Positions 30,239 through 40,208 are shown, numbered from the stretch's first letter. The stretch: DNA of 64,000 bases from Desulfobacteraceae bacterium (GCA_016744295.1 JADGEQ010000014.1:62001-126000); one strand, 5' to 3'. The notes: generated from the letters alone by a model not told the origin. Made by a program: numbers and translations.

Positions 30239-31048
30239 GTGAAAATTAAAAACAGAATAAAACATATCATCAAAAAGTTCAGATCCAAAGGGTACAAAAG
30301 ATTCGATGGTTATCTTAGAATTTATCTCACACTTGAATGTAACCTTTGTTGTCCCTATTGTGTGAATCAATGCCATAGCAAAAAAAAGATTAAAAATATT
30401 GCCTTGATTCCAGGTAACAAATGGGTGTCAGCAATAAATAAGATCGGTAAAGATGTGATCTTTACGGGTGGAGAACCCACTCTTCACCCTGATTTTTTTT
30501 TAATATTGTCATCCATAAATCCTGAAATTAAAATTAAGGTGTATACAAATTTAATCTGGACAGAAGACTTTATAAAACGTTTTATTAATGAGGCTCCCAA
30601 AACAATTCAACTTTATACGAGCTATCACCCGTCCGGTGGAAAACCTGAGCCATTTATAGATAGAGTACTTGAATTGAAGAAACATCACTTTAACATTATG
30701 GTTCACTCTATTAATCACAAGAATCAAATAGAAAGTGTACAAAAATCCTGGGAACTGTTTAAAGAGTCCGAGATAGACTTAATTATTGATGAAGATCAAA
30801 CAGTATTATTTCCTGATGCTTGCTCCCAAGATCAAAAGAAATCGGTTCTCTGTTCAAAAAAAATAATCCTAATTTCATCTGATGGATATAGATATCAGTG
30901 TGTTTCAAAAATGGTACGCAGGAAAGATCCCCTTGAAAATATAATACAGGACGGGCTTAAATCCGATTTGGTAGTAAGTCACTGCAATGAATATGGTTAT
31001 TGTGCCCCATGTGACATGCTTGGAGAAGTAACTATCAAAGAGAAATAA
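30239..31048 (+). CDS. Radical SAM protein with C-terminal cysteine cluster
   Basis: GTG start; LTLECNLCCPYCVNQC (CX3CX2C), FTGGEPTLHP; C-terminal CVSK...HCNEYGYCAPCDML. Confidence 0.9.
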   Translation: MKIKNRIKHIIKKFRSKGYKRFDGYLRIYLTLECNLCCPYCVNQCHSKKKIKNIALIPGNKWVSAINKIGKDVIFTGGEPTLHPDFFLILSSINPEIKIKVYTNLIWTEDFIKRFINEAPKTIQLYTSYHPSGGKPEPFIDRVLELKKHHFNIMVHSINHKNQIESVQKSWELFKESEIDLIIDEDQTVLFPDACSQDQKKSVLCSKKIILISSDGYRYQCVSKMVRRKDPLENIIQDGLKSDLVVSHCNEYGYCAPCDMLGEVTIKEK

Positions 31049-32322
31049 TGAGAATTCTTTTAATCAGCAATTATTTTTTCCCAAATAATCATGTAGGAGC
31101 GGTAAGGCCTACTCGATTATATGAATATTTAAAAAGACAGGGGCATGATGTAACTGTCATGACGACATCAATTGCCGATTCTCCATTTGGAAATGACCGG
31201 TATGATTATACATATCAAGAAAATAATATTTACAGAATTTCAACCATTTTTTCATCCTCTCAAAAACAAAACACTCAAACACCTAAAACTTCATTGAGTC
31301 TAATTGATATCGTTAAAAAAATTAATGTCGCTGATATTGATGTCCATATTGTCTGGATAAGCAAAGTGCTTTATAAAATTTTTAAAGAAAAACGATTAAA
31401 AAAAAATGATCTGGTTATTACGACATCTCCGGAACATTATAACCATTTAATCGGCTTGATTTTAAAAACAATTTTTAAAATCCGTTGGATAACTGACTAT
31501 CGGGACGGTTGGACCTTAAATCCCTCATTTAATGAATCAAACAATGCCTTAAAACAATTTTTTGAAAATTTTATAGAAAAAATTGTCTTAAAAAATTGTG
31601 ATGCAATCGTAACAACATCCCCTGGATTGCTTAAAAAACTTATTGATATTTTCAAACCTCGAACCCAAAATCTGTTAAATGTTATGAATGGTTATGATTT
31701 AGATCATCTACCTCCTGTAAATAGGAAAAATAAATGCGGCCGGTTATTGAATATAATTTACACCGGCTCAATTGACTCTAATCGGTCCCCCTTATCTTTT
31801 TTTAAAATGATGGATAAATTTTGTGGTGAATATCTTCAATATTCGGATCAAATCGAAATTCATTTAACAGATTACATTAAAGGGTCTTCAGCGTTTAAAA
31901 AAAAAATCAGAAAAGCATCGGAGAACACTGCTTATAAAGTTAAATGGTTGCCGTTTATGCCTTTTAAAGATTTAGCACGATATATCCATGAAAATTCAGA
32001 TGTAATGCTGTTATGTTTGGGGCGACCTGAAGTGAATCAACCTAACTATAACGATTGGGTTTTATCCAAAGTATTTGATTGTTTACTTTTTAAGATACCT
32101 GCTCTGGCAATTATCCCTCCCCACGGAGATACCGCAGATATTATAAAAGATACAGATTGTGGTTTCTGTATCGGCAATTCTGATTATAAAGAATTTAAAA
32201 AAATCTTATTATTATTGATCAATCATTCATCAAATGTCACCGAATTATTTTCTTTCAGAAATACTGAAAAATTTTCACGTGATGCACAATTTAAAAAATT
32301 ATTTGAAATATTGGCCACTTAA
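31048..32322 (+). CDS. Glycosyltransferase family 4
   Basis: ILLISNYFFPNNHVGAVRPTRLYEYLKRQGHDVTVMT; IIYTGSIDSNRSP. Confidence 0.85.
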   Translation: MRILLISNYFFPNNHVGAVRPTRLYEYLKRQGHDVTVMTTSIADSPFGNDRYDYTYQENNIYRISTIFSSSQKQNTQTPKTSLSLIDIVKKINVADIDVHIVWISKVLYKIFKEKRLKKNDLVITTSPEHYNHLIGLILKTIFKIRWITDYRDGWTLNPSFNESNNALKQFFENFIEKIVLKNCDAIVTTSPGLLKKLIDIFKPRTQNLLNVMNGYDLDHLPPVNRKNKCGRLLNIIYTGSIDSNRSPLSFFKMMDKFCGEYLQYSDQIEIHLTDYIKGSSAFKKKIRKASENTAYKVKWLPFMPFKDLARYIHENSDVMLLCLGRPEVNQPNYNDWVLSKVFDCLLFKIPALAIIPPHGDTADIIKDTDCGFCIGNSDYKEFKKILLLLINHSSNVTELFSFRNTEKFSRDAQFKKLFEILAT

Positions 32323-32324
32323 AA

Positions 32325-33029
32325 TCAGCATTTTTGGGCTAAAAAAGTAAATTGACAACAAAATTTCAATTTGGCTAAATTTATTTCTTTATTATTCTTT
32401 TTCATTAAAAAACCAACAAGATCTATCAATCGATTTAACGGTGATTCATAACGCCACCACCTGGAGAAAAAAGAAGGACGTCCCAAGCCTGTTCGGATGA
32501 GCATTGTAAGCGCATCAATACCGGGTCTGACTTCCAATAATTCCAGACCTGCTTCTTCAAGAAGGCATTTAAACCCATAGGGTGTATAATTCCAGAAACT
32601 AAAAGAATGATATGGCTCTAACTGGGACGTCGATCCAATAAACACTCCCTTGGGTTTCATAACCCGACAAACTTCTTTTAGTAATTTCTCTGGATATCTT
32701 ACATGCTCAAAAACTTGATTTGAATAAATCAAATCAAAAAAATCCATTTCAAAAGGCAAATGAACCCCATCAAATGTATAAAACTCAGACCCTTTCCTCA
32801 ATCTTGAATTTACCTCGGGTGAACTTTCAATATCCACGCCAAACCAATCGATGGATGAATCCATTTTTTTAAAAATATCAATTGAATTGCCTTCACCACA
32901 ACCTAAATCCAGAACAGATTTGAAATTGTTCGTTTTTGTTTTATACATATCTTCAATTATAGTTAATGGTTGTGTTTGACGGCAGTGATCTTTTGGGATG
33001 GGCCATTGCTCTATTATATTATCTTTCAC
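32325..33029 (-). CDS. Class I SAM-dependent methyltransferase
   Basis: SVLDLGCGEGNSIDIFKK; DLIYSNQVFEHVRYPEKLLKEVCRVMKPKG. Confidence 0.9.
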   Translation of the reverse strand: MKDNIIEQWPIPKDHCRQTQPLTIIEDMYKTKTNNFKSVLDLGCGEGNSIDIFKKMDSSIDWFGVDIESSPEVNSRLRKGSEFYTFDGVHLPFEMDFFDLIYSNQVFEHVRYPEKLLKEVCRVMKPKGVFIGSTSQLEPYHSFSFWNYTPYGFKCLLEEAGLELLEVRPGIDALTMLIRTGLGRPSFFSRWWRYESPLNRLIDLVGFLMKKNNKEINLAKLKFCCQFTFLAQKC

Positions 33030-33163
33030 TATTTTTCCTAAACCGGTTTAATAAAACTGTTCGAAATTTGAGTTTTTCAATGTTCTGTCCTGAACCGACT
33101 ATATTATATATATTTTTTAGCAAATCTATTTCCAATGAAACCGAAAATTCCGGTCATAAACTA

Positions 33164-34606
33164 TTACCTGTTTCTAAAGATTTGTAACATTTGAAGAAAG
33201 TAATCTTTTTGAAAAACAAAACACATAATACTAAAGCTAAGAACACCAACAAATATTGCTGAGAAAAGCAACAATGCTGATGAAAAATGAATAAATATTA
33301 ACATATAAAAACAAAATACTATAAACCCCATGATAATACTAATCGATATCGGTAAACTAATTGTTTTAAAGAAATCAAGAGGATGAAGATCGATTAAATG
33401 GTTTAGTATTTTTACTATCAATAGTGAATAAATTCCAGTCAATAGTAGAAAGCACCATGCAACTGTATTGATACCGCTTTTAACAGCTATTATAAAAACG
33501 ATTGTGTTTATGACAAGAATCATGGAATTCAAATAAAAGCCAATATCTGCACGACCTTTTGCTAATAAAATTGTACCGCATGGGTTGAAGAGTGCTTTAA
33601 GAATTCCGAATAAGGCCAATATTCTTATCAAAGGAACAGCCTGTTCCCAACCGGGTCCGAATACCATTGGAACAAACACGGGTGCAACAACTGCAAGCCC
33701 TATGATTAAAGGGGTAGAAATAAATGCGATGGCTTTAATCATTGCCAAATATCCTTTTTTCAAGGTAGCATTATCATTCTGTTTAATGGCAAAAATTGGG
33801 AATGCCACACTTGTCAGTACCGGATTCAATTTTTGCATTGGCATGATAACAAGTTCATATGCTAATCTATATATGCCAAGTATTTTAGGGCCTAGATATA
33901 TTCCGATAATAATATAGTCCATATTGGCCGAAATATAATTTATACCCTTTTCCCCCATTTGAAATAAACCAAATGAGATATAAGGCCGAATATCTTTTAT
34001 CGCAAAATGAAAACCAGGTTGCCACAGTGACCACCCCATGAATATCAGCATGAATGTTCTAAAAATCGAACATACCAAGGTTCCAAAAACCATCGACATA
34101 ACACCATAATCGTTAAATGCGAATAGAATTGAAACAAATACACCAAGCAATGCAGAAAGAAAATCAATTATACCTAAGCACTTAAATGACATTTTTTTTT
34201 GAAATAAAACTTGAAATAACTGCCCAAAGGGAAAGATGATAAATAAAATAGCTATCCAATAAATAAGATTTATTAAACGAGGTTCATTAAAAAAACGGGA
34301 TAAAATTGGGGCACACAAGCATATGACAGCAAATATAATGAAACCAAAAACAATATTTATCCAAAACAAACTACTCAAATGATTGGTATTAATGTCCTGT
34401 TTATGAATAATTGCATTGCTGATCCCCATATCTGCAAAACGATTTATAAAACCGCTTATGACTGTCAACATTGCCATAAGTCCAAAATCTTCTGGGATCA
34501 ACAAATGGGATAGGATAGTGAGTTGAGCAAACTGTAGAATCGTTATAGATGCAAACGAGATTGAAGTCCATTTTATACCTTTTATCGATAATGAAAGCAG
34601 AGACAT
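33164..34606 (-). CDS. Polysaccharide/oligosaccharide flippase (Wzx/MOP family)
   Basis: ~12 TM helices; GIKWTSISFASITILQFAQLTILSHLLIPEDFGLMAM. Confidence 0.9.
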   Translation of the reverse strand: MSLLSLSIKGIKWTSISFASITILQFAQLTILSHLLIPEDFGLMAMLTVISGFINRFADMGISNAIIHKQDINTNHLSSLFWINIVFGFIIFAVICLCAPILSRFFNEPRLINLIYWIAILFIIFPFGQLFQVLFQKKMSFKCLGIIDFLSALLGVFVSILFAFNDYGVMSMVFGTLVCSIFRTFMLIFMGWSLWQPGFHFAIKDIRPYISFGLFQMGEKGINYISANMDYIIIGIYLGPKILGIYRLAYELVIMPMQKLNPVLTSVAFPIFAIKQNDNATLKKGYLAMIKAIAFISTPLIIGLAVVAPVFVPMVFGPGWEQAVPLIRILALFGILKALFNPCGTILLAKGRADIGFYLNSMILVINTIVFIIAVKSGINTVAWCFLLLTGIYSLLIVKILNHLIDLHPLDFFKTISLPISISIIMGFIVFCFYMLIFIHFSSALLLFSAIFVGVLSFSIMCFVFQKDYFLQMLQIFRNR

Positions 34607-34612
34607 AGAAAT

Positions 34613-35674
34613 TTAAAATTGATTAATTTTTGAATTAAGCATTTTTTTGGCCATATGGAATATATCATTTACCTGGATTAATTCCATACATTCACCGGCG
34701 CTACAATCAATCATGTTACCAGGTATATGACATGGTGAACAAGATTTTTTCGATTTGATGATTTTTATAATTGCAGGATCCCCCCAAGGCGCATTTTTTT
34801 TTGTACTTGTCGGACCAAACAATGAAATCAAGGGGCAGCCAACCGATGCCGCAAGATGCATGAGCCCCGAATCATTTGAAATGAACAAATCACATTTTTG
34901 AATTAAGGCTGCAACAATTGTTAGATTATATTTGTCTATAAAATTGACAGGTTTCTCTTCCATTAACAAGGAGACAGCTTCGCCTAAAGCTTTTTCATCA
35001 CTTCCCCCAAAGAGAATAATTTCAGCGTTAAGTTTTTGTATTAGTTTATCTGCCAAAATTGCAAATTTTTTTTCTGGATATCTCTTTTGAGGCATATCCC
35101 AGTTACACCCAATATGCATTCCGATTTTTACAGTCTTCTGTTCAGATAGGGTTTTTATAATTTTATTTGCTAATTTTTTCTGTTCCTGTGGAATTGGAAA
35201 ATCGATCTTAATTTTATTTTTATCAAAATTCATAAATGGTTTGAGAAGATCCATGTTTAGCAAAACTTCATGTTTGTTTCGGTCATAACACAATGATGTT
35301 GTATAGTAGGTTGAATTACCATCAGTCGGATGACCGTATATATATTTTGCACCACTTAATCTAAAACATTTTTCACAAGTTTTATTGTTCATCAAAAATG
35401 AAGAAAAAATAATATCAGGTCTTGATTTTATCATTTTAAAAAGTAATTTAAATTTTCCCAGTATAAACTTTTCAGGTAAGAATAAAAGTTCATCCCACAC
35501 GTCGAGACCATTAAAAACAGCCAATGAACGACGCTCAATTAGAATTGTAATTTTTGCATTTGGAAAAAGAGTTCGAACTTCTTTAAGAAATGGAATTGAT
35601 AAAAGAGCATTCCCGATACCATAAAGCTTAACAATCAGAATTCGTTTGACATTTGATGGATCAGGATGTTTCAT
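34613..35674 (-). CDS. Glycosyltransferase family 9
   Basis: RILIVKLYGIGNALLSIPFLKEVR; DLFISNDSGLMHLAASVGCPLISLFGPT; CSPCH...C....C. Confidence 0.9.
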   Translation of the reverse strand: MKHPDPSNVKRILIVKLYGIGNALLSIPFLKEVRTLFPNAKITILIERRSLAVFNGLDVWDELLFLPEKFILGKFKLLFKMIKSRPDIIFSSFLMNNKTCEKCFRLSGAKYIYGHPTDGNSTYYTTSLCYDRNKHEVLLNMDLLKPFMNFDKNKIKIDFPIPQEQKKLANKIIKTLSEQKTVKIGMHIGCNWDMPQKRYPEKKFAILADKLIQKLNAEIILFGGSDEKALGEAVSLLMEEKPVNFIDKYNLTIVAALIQKCDLFISNDSGLMHLAASVGCPLISLFGPTSTKKNAPWGDPAIIKIIKSKKSCSPCHIPGNMIDCSAGECMELIQVNDIFHMAKKMLNSKINQF

Positions 35675-35852
35675 TCTTTATTTATTACTTTTCTTCCATT
35701 GATAAAAATTAGAATTAAAACCTTCGTATTTTATTCATGTTATATATATTGCTGGTATCAAATAGCAAACATTCGTTTGCGTTTTTATAACAATTTTTAT
35801 TCATTGTTGAAATCGCATAATTTATCTACTGCTATATCAAATTCATCCCCAC

Positions 35853-37232
35853 TTATTTTTTTTTATATTTGAAACTTCTGTGAAGTATAAACGGGAAGAA
35901 TAAAACAGCTGTAAGTTCTCCAAGCATATTGGAAAGAACAATTCTATGTAATCGAAACAATCCTGTATTCTGGACAGAGAAAAGATGACTATTAATATTA
36001 TAAAACATCACCTTTGATGCAACATATATAAATGGTGTTGGCATTGAAGTCACGACAATATCAAAGTGTTTTTTGTAAAGGGTAACCAAAGAATTGAACA
36101 AATATACCATTTGATTTGATTTTTGACCGTCAATCATGATTTTTGAATACTCTTTAAAATAATTCTCTCGGTCACGGGTAATCAAAATATGAATCTTTGA
36201 TTGAGGGTATAATTCATTCAATTGGCTTATGATTTCCATTCCGTTTGTGTAACTTGTTCCGATCAGTGAAACCAATATTTTTTTCGGTGTTTTAATCTTT
36301 AAATGTTTCTTAATCTGTGGGGAATTCATTTTTAATTTGCCAAGTCGTATTTTCCCCCATCGAGAATGATAATAATCGAACAATGCTTTTTGAATAAGAC
36401 CTGCAGCAAATTTGTTATTATGAAATATAAAAAAAAAATACAACTTCTGATAATATCTGAGGCTATTAAAAAAAATTCTCAGCCGTTTATGGACAGGCGT
36501 ATGTTTTGAATAGACAAGAAGCGCATTTCTGATACCGTAATAATAATTTGAGACATCCCCTCTGTCGCGCTCGATAAAAGATCCATGATATGCGATGGAT
36601 TTAGTAACGGCTACAACTCTGTATCCCTGTTTTTTAAAGCAAAGTCCCCAATCCATGTCATCCCAGCATAAAAAAATTCTATCATCCATAACTCCTACCT
36701 GCTTCATTGCACTGACTCGAACCAAAGCTGAGCAGACTGCGACATAATCAACATCTAAAACTCTTGTAGGATTCTCCATCGAGTTGCGATTAACCGGTAT
36801 TACACCAATCGTATCCCAGCGAAAATTGGCACCTGTTTCAACTATCACAGATGGTTTATCAATATCCTGAATCCTTGATCCGGCAAGACCGATTTTCTTA
36901 TTTACATCCATGGCAATCACAAGTTCTTTCAATGTAGTGTCGGTAACTCTGGCATCATTATCCAGCAACCAAACATACTTATACTGGTTTTTACGGCAGA
37001 TGAATTCTAAACCTGTATTAAATCCCCCAGTTCCGCCAAGATTTACTCTATTAAGGATCAAATTGATATCTGGATGTTTTTTCTGTATTGATCTGACTGA
37101 GTTATCCGTAGATGCATTGTCTACAATATAGATATCATAAGAATTATCACTGAATGACTTGAGTTGTGACAAAAGGATCAATACATCTTTTTCTTTATTC
37201 CAGTTCACCACAAGAGCGGCAATTCTTTTCAT
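35853..37232 (-). CDS. Glycosyltransferase family 2 (rhamnosyl/galactofuranosyltransferase-like) with extra C-terminal domain
   Basis: ALVVNWNKEKDVLILLSQL; VDNASTDNSV; WLLDNDARV; CWDDMDWGL; ~150-aa extension. Confidence 0.85.
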   Translation of the reverse strand: MKRIAALVVNWNKEKDVLILLSQLKSFSDNSYDIYIVDNASTDNSVRSIQKKHPDINLILNRVNLGGTGGFNTGLEFICRKNQYKYVWLLDNDARVTDTTLKELVIAMDVNKKIGLAGSRIQDIDKPSVIVETGANFRWDTIGVIPVNRNSMENPTRVLDVDYVAVCSALVRVSAMKQVGVMDDRIFLCWDDMDWGLCFKKQGYRVVAVTKSIAYHGSFIERDRGDVSNYYYGIRNALLVYSKHTPVHKRLRIFFNSLRYYQKLYFFFIFHNNKFAAGLIQKALFDYYHSRWGKIRLGKLKMNSPQIKKHLKIKTPKKILVSLIGTSYTNGMEIISQLNELYPQSKIHILITRDRENYFKEYSKIMIDGQKSNQMVYLFNSLVTLYKKHFDIVVTSMPTPFIYVASKVMFYNINSHLFSVQNTGLFRLHRIVLSNMLGELTAVLFFPFILHRSFKYKKK

Positions 37233-37245
37233 ATGATTTTAGCCT

Positions 37246-38817
37246 TTATTCGCTATTCAAGTTTCTTTCATGTTTTTGAAGAACTTGTCTGTATGTGTGC
37301 ATAATTTGTGAATAATGCTCGGAATATGTTCTTTTCGATGACTGTAATATGTTTTGGTTATGTCTGAAAATTTCATTTTTATCTTCTATATATTTTTTCA
37401 TCCAAAAAACTAATTCTTCAACTGAACAACTTTCGTTTAAAAACCCATTTTCATCATGGATTAAGTAATCAGTAATCCCTCCTTTTTTACTGGCAATAAC
37501 CGGCAGTCCTTTTGAAAGCAATTCTAGTCCGACATAGCCAAAGACTTCTTCCCAGATGGATGGAACAATACCAACATGCATTGGGTTCAAAAGCTGATCA
37601 AGCTGATCCGCTTCATACTGCCCATGATCAAAAAAATTCGGCTGACAGTTTAATTTTTCGACATATATCTGTTGGACCTGCCCATAAGAATGTATTTCAA
37701 ACCGGTTGCTATATCCCTGTTTATTTAAAGATATAACTGCATCCATTAAAAGTGTTCCCCCCTTCTGTATAGATATAAATCCATTTAAAGTCACAAACTT
37801 CACCTTTTTGATGCCGGATATCATTTTTTTGGGAGAAATCAAATCAATATGGTGCAAATAAGGATTTACAACAGAAATCTGTTTTTCGGTTCCCAGAAAT
37901 ATATCATAAATCTGTTTTACTTTATGCGAACGTGCAACCAATTGGGTAATCTTCTTAAGCCTTTTTGAATTTAGAATTCTTCTTTTTTTAAACTGAATTT
38001 TGAGTTGTTCATACCGTTCTCTTGATACCACCTTATTGTGTTTTTCTGCTCTGTCAGATTTGTATCTGTACTTCTGGAGATAGGCATAAACCTGGGAACA
38101 AAAATTTCTGGATTTTTGCCATAAAATCACATCTGTCAAACTTAATTTGGCCTCAATATCTGTTAATAATAAGCTGGCAGTCTCAAACAAATCATTCCGG
38201 TGATATTTAGGAGAAGATAGATTACATTGAAGGCATGCTGATCCGAGATTACACTGAAGCCTACAGTTTTCCTTTGACAAATGATTGAACAGCTTTAAAC
38301 AAGGACAAAGCAGATAATAATCAGCCAATGTCATCAAACAAGGTATCCTGTATTTGTCAACAATAAGATCAATAATGGATGATGGCAATCCAGCCAGTTC
38401 ATGAATATGGACAATATCAGGTTTTACTTTTTGAATTATCGTGCTGAAACATTTTTCCGAAAATGGTTCAACAAGTGTTAATTCAGGTTGGAGTGTTCCT
38501 GAATCCCCTTTATGTGAAATTGAAGAATTGATGATCTCCCAGATATGTAATTTATCGGATACTCTTGAATGAAGAAAACTTTTGTTTATTATAGGTAATT
38601 TCCGGCCTGCACAAAAATAATAAACACGGTGTTTGGCTTTTATCTGCTCTTTCATTAAGTCTCTGGCATATAAAATCAAACCGCCCTTTCGCCAAGGATA
38701 GAAACCCCACCCAATGTGTAAAATACTCAAGATTTTATTTTCTATCAAATGATTTATCCTTGTATATTCGAAGCTTTTCATCACCAAAATAGTGTAAGCG
38801 TGTTTCTGTAAATTCAT
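37246..38817 (-). CDS. Glycosyltransferase family 4
   Basis: LHIGWGFYPWRKGGLILYARDL; VGIVPSIWEEVFGYVGLELLSKGLPVIASKKGGITDYL. Confidence 0.88.
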   Translation of the reverse strand: MNLQKHAYTILVMKSFEYTRINHLIENKILSILHIGWGFYPWRKGGLILYARDLMKEQIKAKHRVYYFCAGRKLPIINKSFLHSRVSDKLHIWEIINSSISHKGDSGTLQPELTLVEPFSEKCFSTIIQKVKPDIVHIHELAGLPSSIIDLIVDKYRIPCLMTLADYYLLCPCLKLFNHLSKENCRLQCNLGSACLQCNLSSPKYHRNDLFETASLLLTDIEAKLSLTDVILWQKSRNFCSQVYAYLQKYRYKSDRAEKHNKVVSRERYEQLKIQFKKRRILNSKRLKKITQLVARSHKVKQIYDIFLGTEKQISVVNPYLHHIDLISPKKMISGIKKVKFVTLNGFISIQKGGTLLMDAVISLNKQGYSNRFEIHSYGQVQQIYVEKLNCQPNFFDHGQYEADQLDQLLNPMHVGIVPSIWEEVFGYVGLELLSKGLPVIASKKGGITDYLIHDENGFLNESCSVEELVFWMKKYIEDKNEIFRHNQNILQSSKRTYSEHYSQIMHTYRQVLQKHERNLNSE

Positions 38818-38939
38818 TTTCCAGCAGACCAGCAGGAATTGTATTCCTGAGGTTGAAAATGCTGGGTCAAAACCAAAAATTCATTTTTATTTAAACGACC
38901 AAGTAAAAATAGCGCAGCAAAAGCATGACCCAGCAAAAA

Positions 38940-39112
38940 TGAGGATACAGCAATTCGAACAATTTTTGAAATAATAAATTCAGATGGAATGGAAGAATTG
39001 GGAGAAGCTGTCTCAATTTTTATCAATGAAGCGATGAAGGTTGGAAGGGCCTCGGCCTTAAATGCGGAACCCTGGAAACATACGGAAAACCGGACTGGCT
39101 TGATTGACGGTG
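38940..39112 (+). mobile_element. IS256-family transposase N-terminal remnant
   Basis: TAIRTIFEIINSDGMEELGEAVSIFINEAMKVGRASALNAEPWKHTENRTGLIDG resembles the IS256/Mutator N-terminus (..AEPYERTEDRTGYRNG). Confidence 0.7.
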
Positions 39113-39232
39113 TATATTTATTTTTAATTCACGAAGAATTCTGTACATGGATTATTCAGAAGCCAGATAAATTCCCTGGTCAGCAAGTCTTGGTACGATC
39201 TGTTTTGGATTGGACTCAGTAAATTCAGGCAA
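39112..39232 (-). mobile_element. IS3-family transposase (OrfB) internal remnant
   Basis: Minus-strand LPEFTESNPKQIVPRLADQGIYLASE*SMYRILRE with in-frame stop; matches SPKQIVPxLADxGxYxASESTxYRxLRE pattern. Confidence 0.7.
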
Positions 39233-39490
39233 TTCTAATCTTCGTCCTGTGCATAATCGTACCCGCCGTGAGTGACGTCTCTGTTCGGCAAGAACGGCAA
39301 ACGAGCACTCGAGGTCTGGTCGAAATATAGTATGGTTCATCAACGACGTCACACTTCGGACACGTAAAGCCGTCAGGCCAACGCACTATTTCCAAGTAAT
39401 CGAGGCACGCTTGTTCGTCCGAGAATGCTCGCTGGAACTCCAGGAGGTTTGTAACGTAGGGTTTCTCTTTGATTCTGGGAATCGGCTGCC
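39233..39490 (-). mobile_element. IS1595-family transposase N-terminal zinc-ribbon remnant
   Basis: Minus-strand IPRIKEKPYVTNLLEFQRAFSDEQACLDYLEIVRWPDGFTCPKCDVVDEPYYISTRPRVLVCRSCRTETSLTAGTIMHRTKI then stop. Confidence 0.8.
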
Positions 39491-39618
39491 CCCCTCTGCA
39501 TCAATGTGCAAGCCAATCTCACACTACTGTCGGTAGTACATATTGGTAGACTACCTCTTCGGACTATATGTGTCAACCGGATAAGCATGGTTCTCACTTC
39601 ATACGGCTCCAGTTTGGG

Positions 39619-39903
39619 CCGGCCATCATTTTTCTGAAAGAGAGTCTTGACAACACAATAAACCCGGCCATGGAAAAACAATTATCACCCCGGCTTAGCG
39701 CGCTATTAATACTGGATGGCCTGGAGAAAAAAGTGAATGCGTTCAAGATTGCTTATGGCGACTTTCCAAAAAAGATAAAGGATCTGGTTGAAAAGGGATT
39801 CATCGAAATAATTCCCAAGCCCCCCTATGGGGAAGAATCTTTCATGCTGGAAAACGGAAGGGTATTTACCACCAGCAAATTAATCTTTAACGCAAACAAT
39901 TAG
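39619..39903 (+). pseudogene. C-terminal fragment paralogous to the 20479-21330 protein
   Basis: PAIIFLKESLDNTINPAMEKQLSPRLSALLILDGLEKKVNAFKIAYGDFPKKIKDLVEKGFIEIIPKPPYGEESFMLENGRVFTTSKLIF aligns to PAILLLEEQLKTTQDPLMAKHLQTRLKAIIILDKLGKNVNEYKKRYGRFPKEISDLVSAKLIENLPEDPYGGEFYILSNGRVFTTSKLRF. Confidence 0.85.
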
Positions 39904-40208
39904 CAGACCAAAATGCTTGCCCCCAAATAATATTTCTGAAAAACTATTTGTGTCTTGTTGAAATATAACCATTTTGCCATGAGGTTTCACCTGTCCGTGT
40001 TTTTTAGCCTTATTTCACCAATTAATCTTTATGAAACTCACGATAGAAAACCGGAAAATAACAACTTTTCTTATCTTTATCAACGAAATCGATTTGGAAT
40101 GGATTTGCTTATTGTCTGATTTTTCCAGGATTTACGGTATTGGCAAGTTTTGAACAGCCTGAGAAGAATCAATGCCCATTCAAATCATACCCATTGGTAA
40201 AAATTTCA

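Noticed and set aside
39373-39681. 102-aa minus-strand ORF across the IS remnant region
   Set aside because: Out of frame with the IS1595-like fragment and spans the junction into the pilus paralogue remnant; likely spurious.
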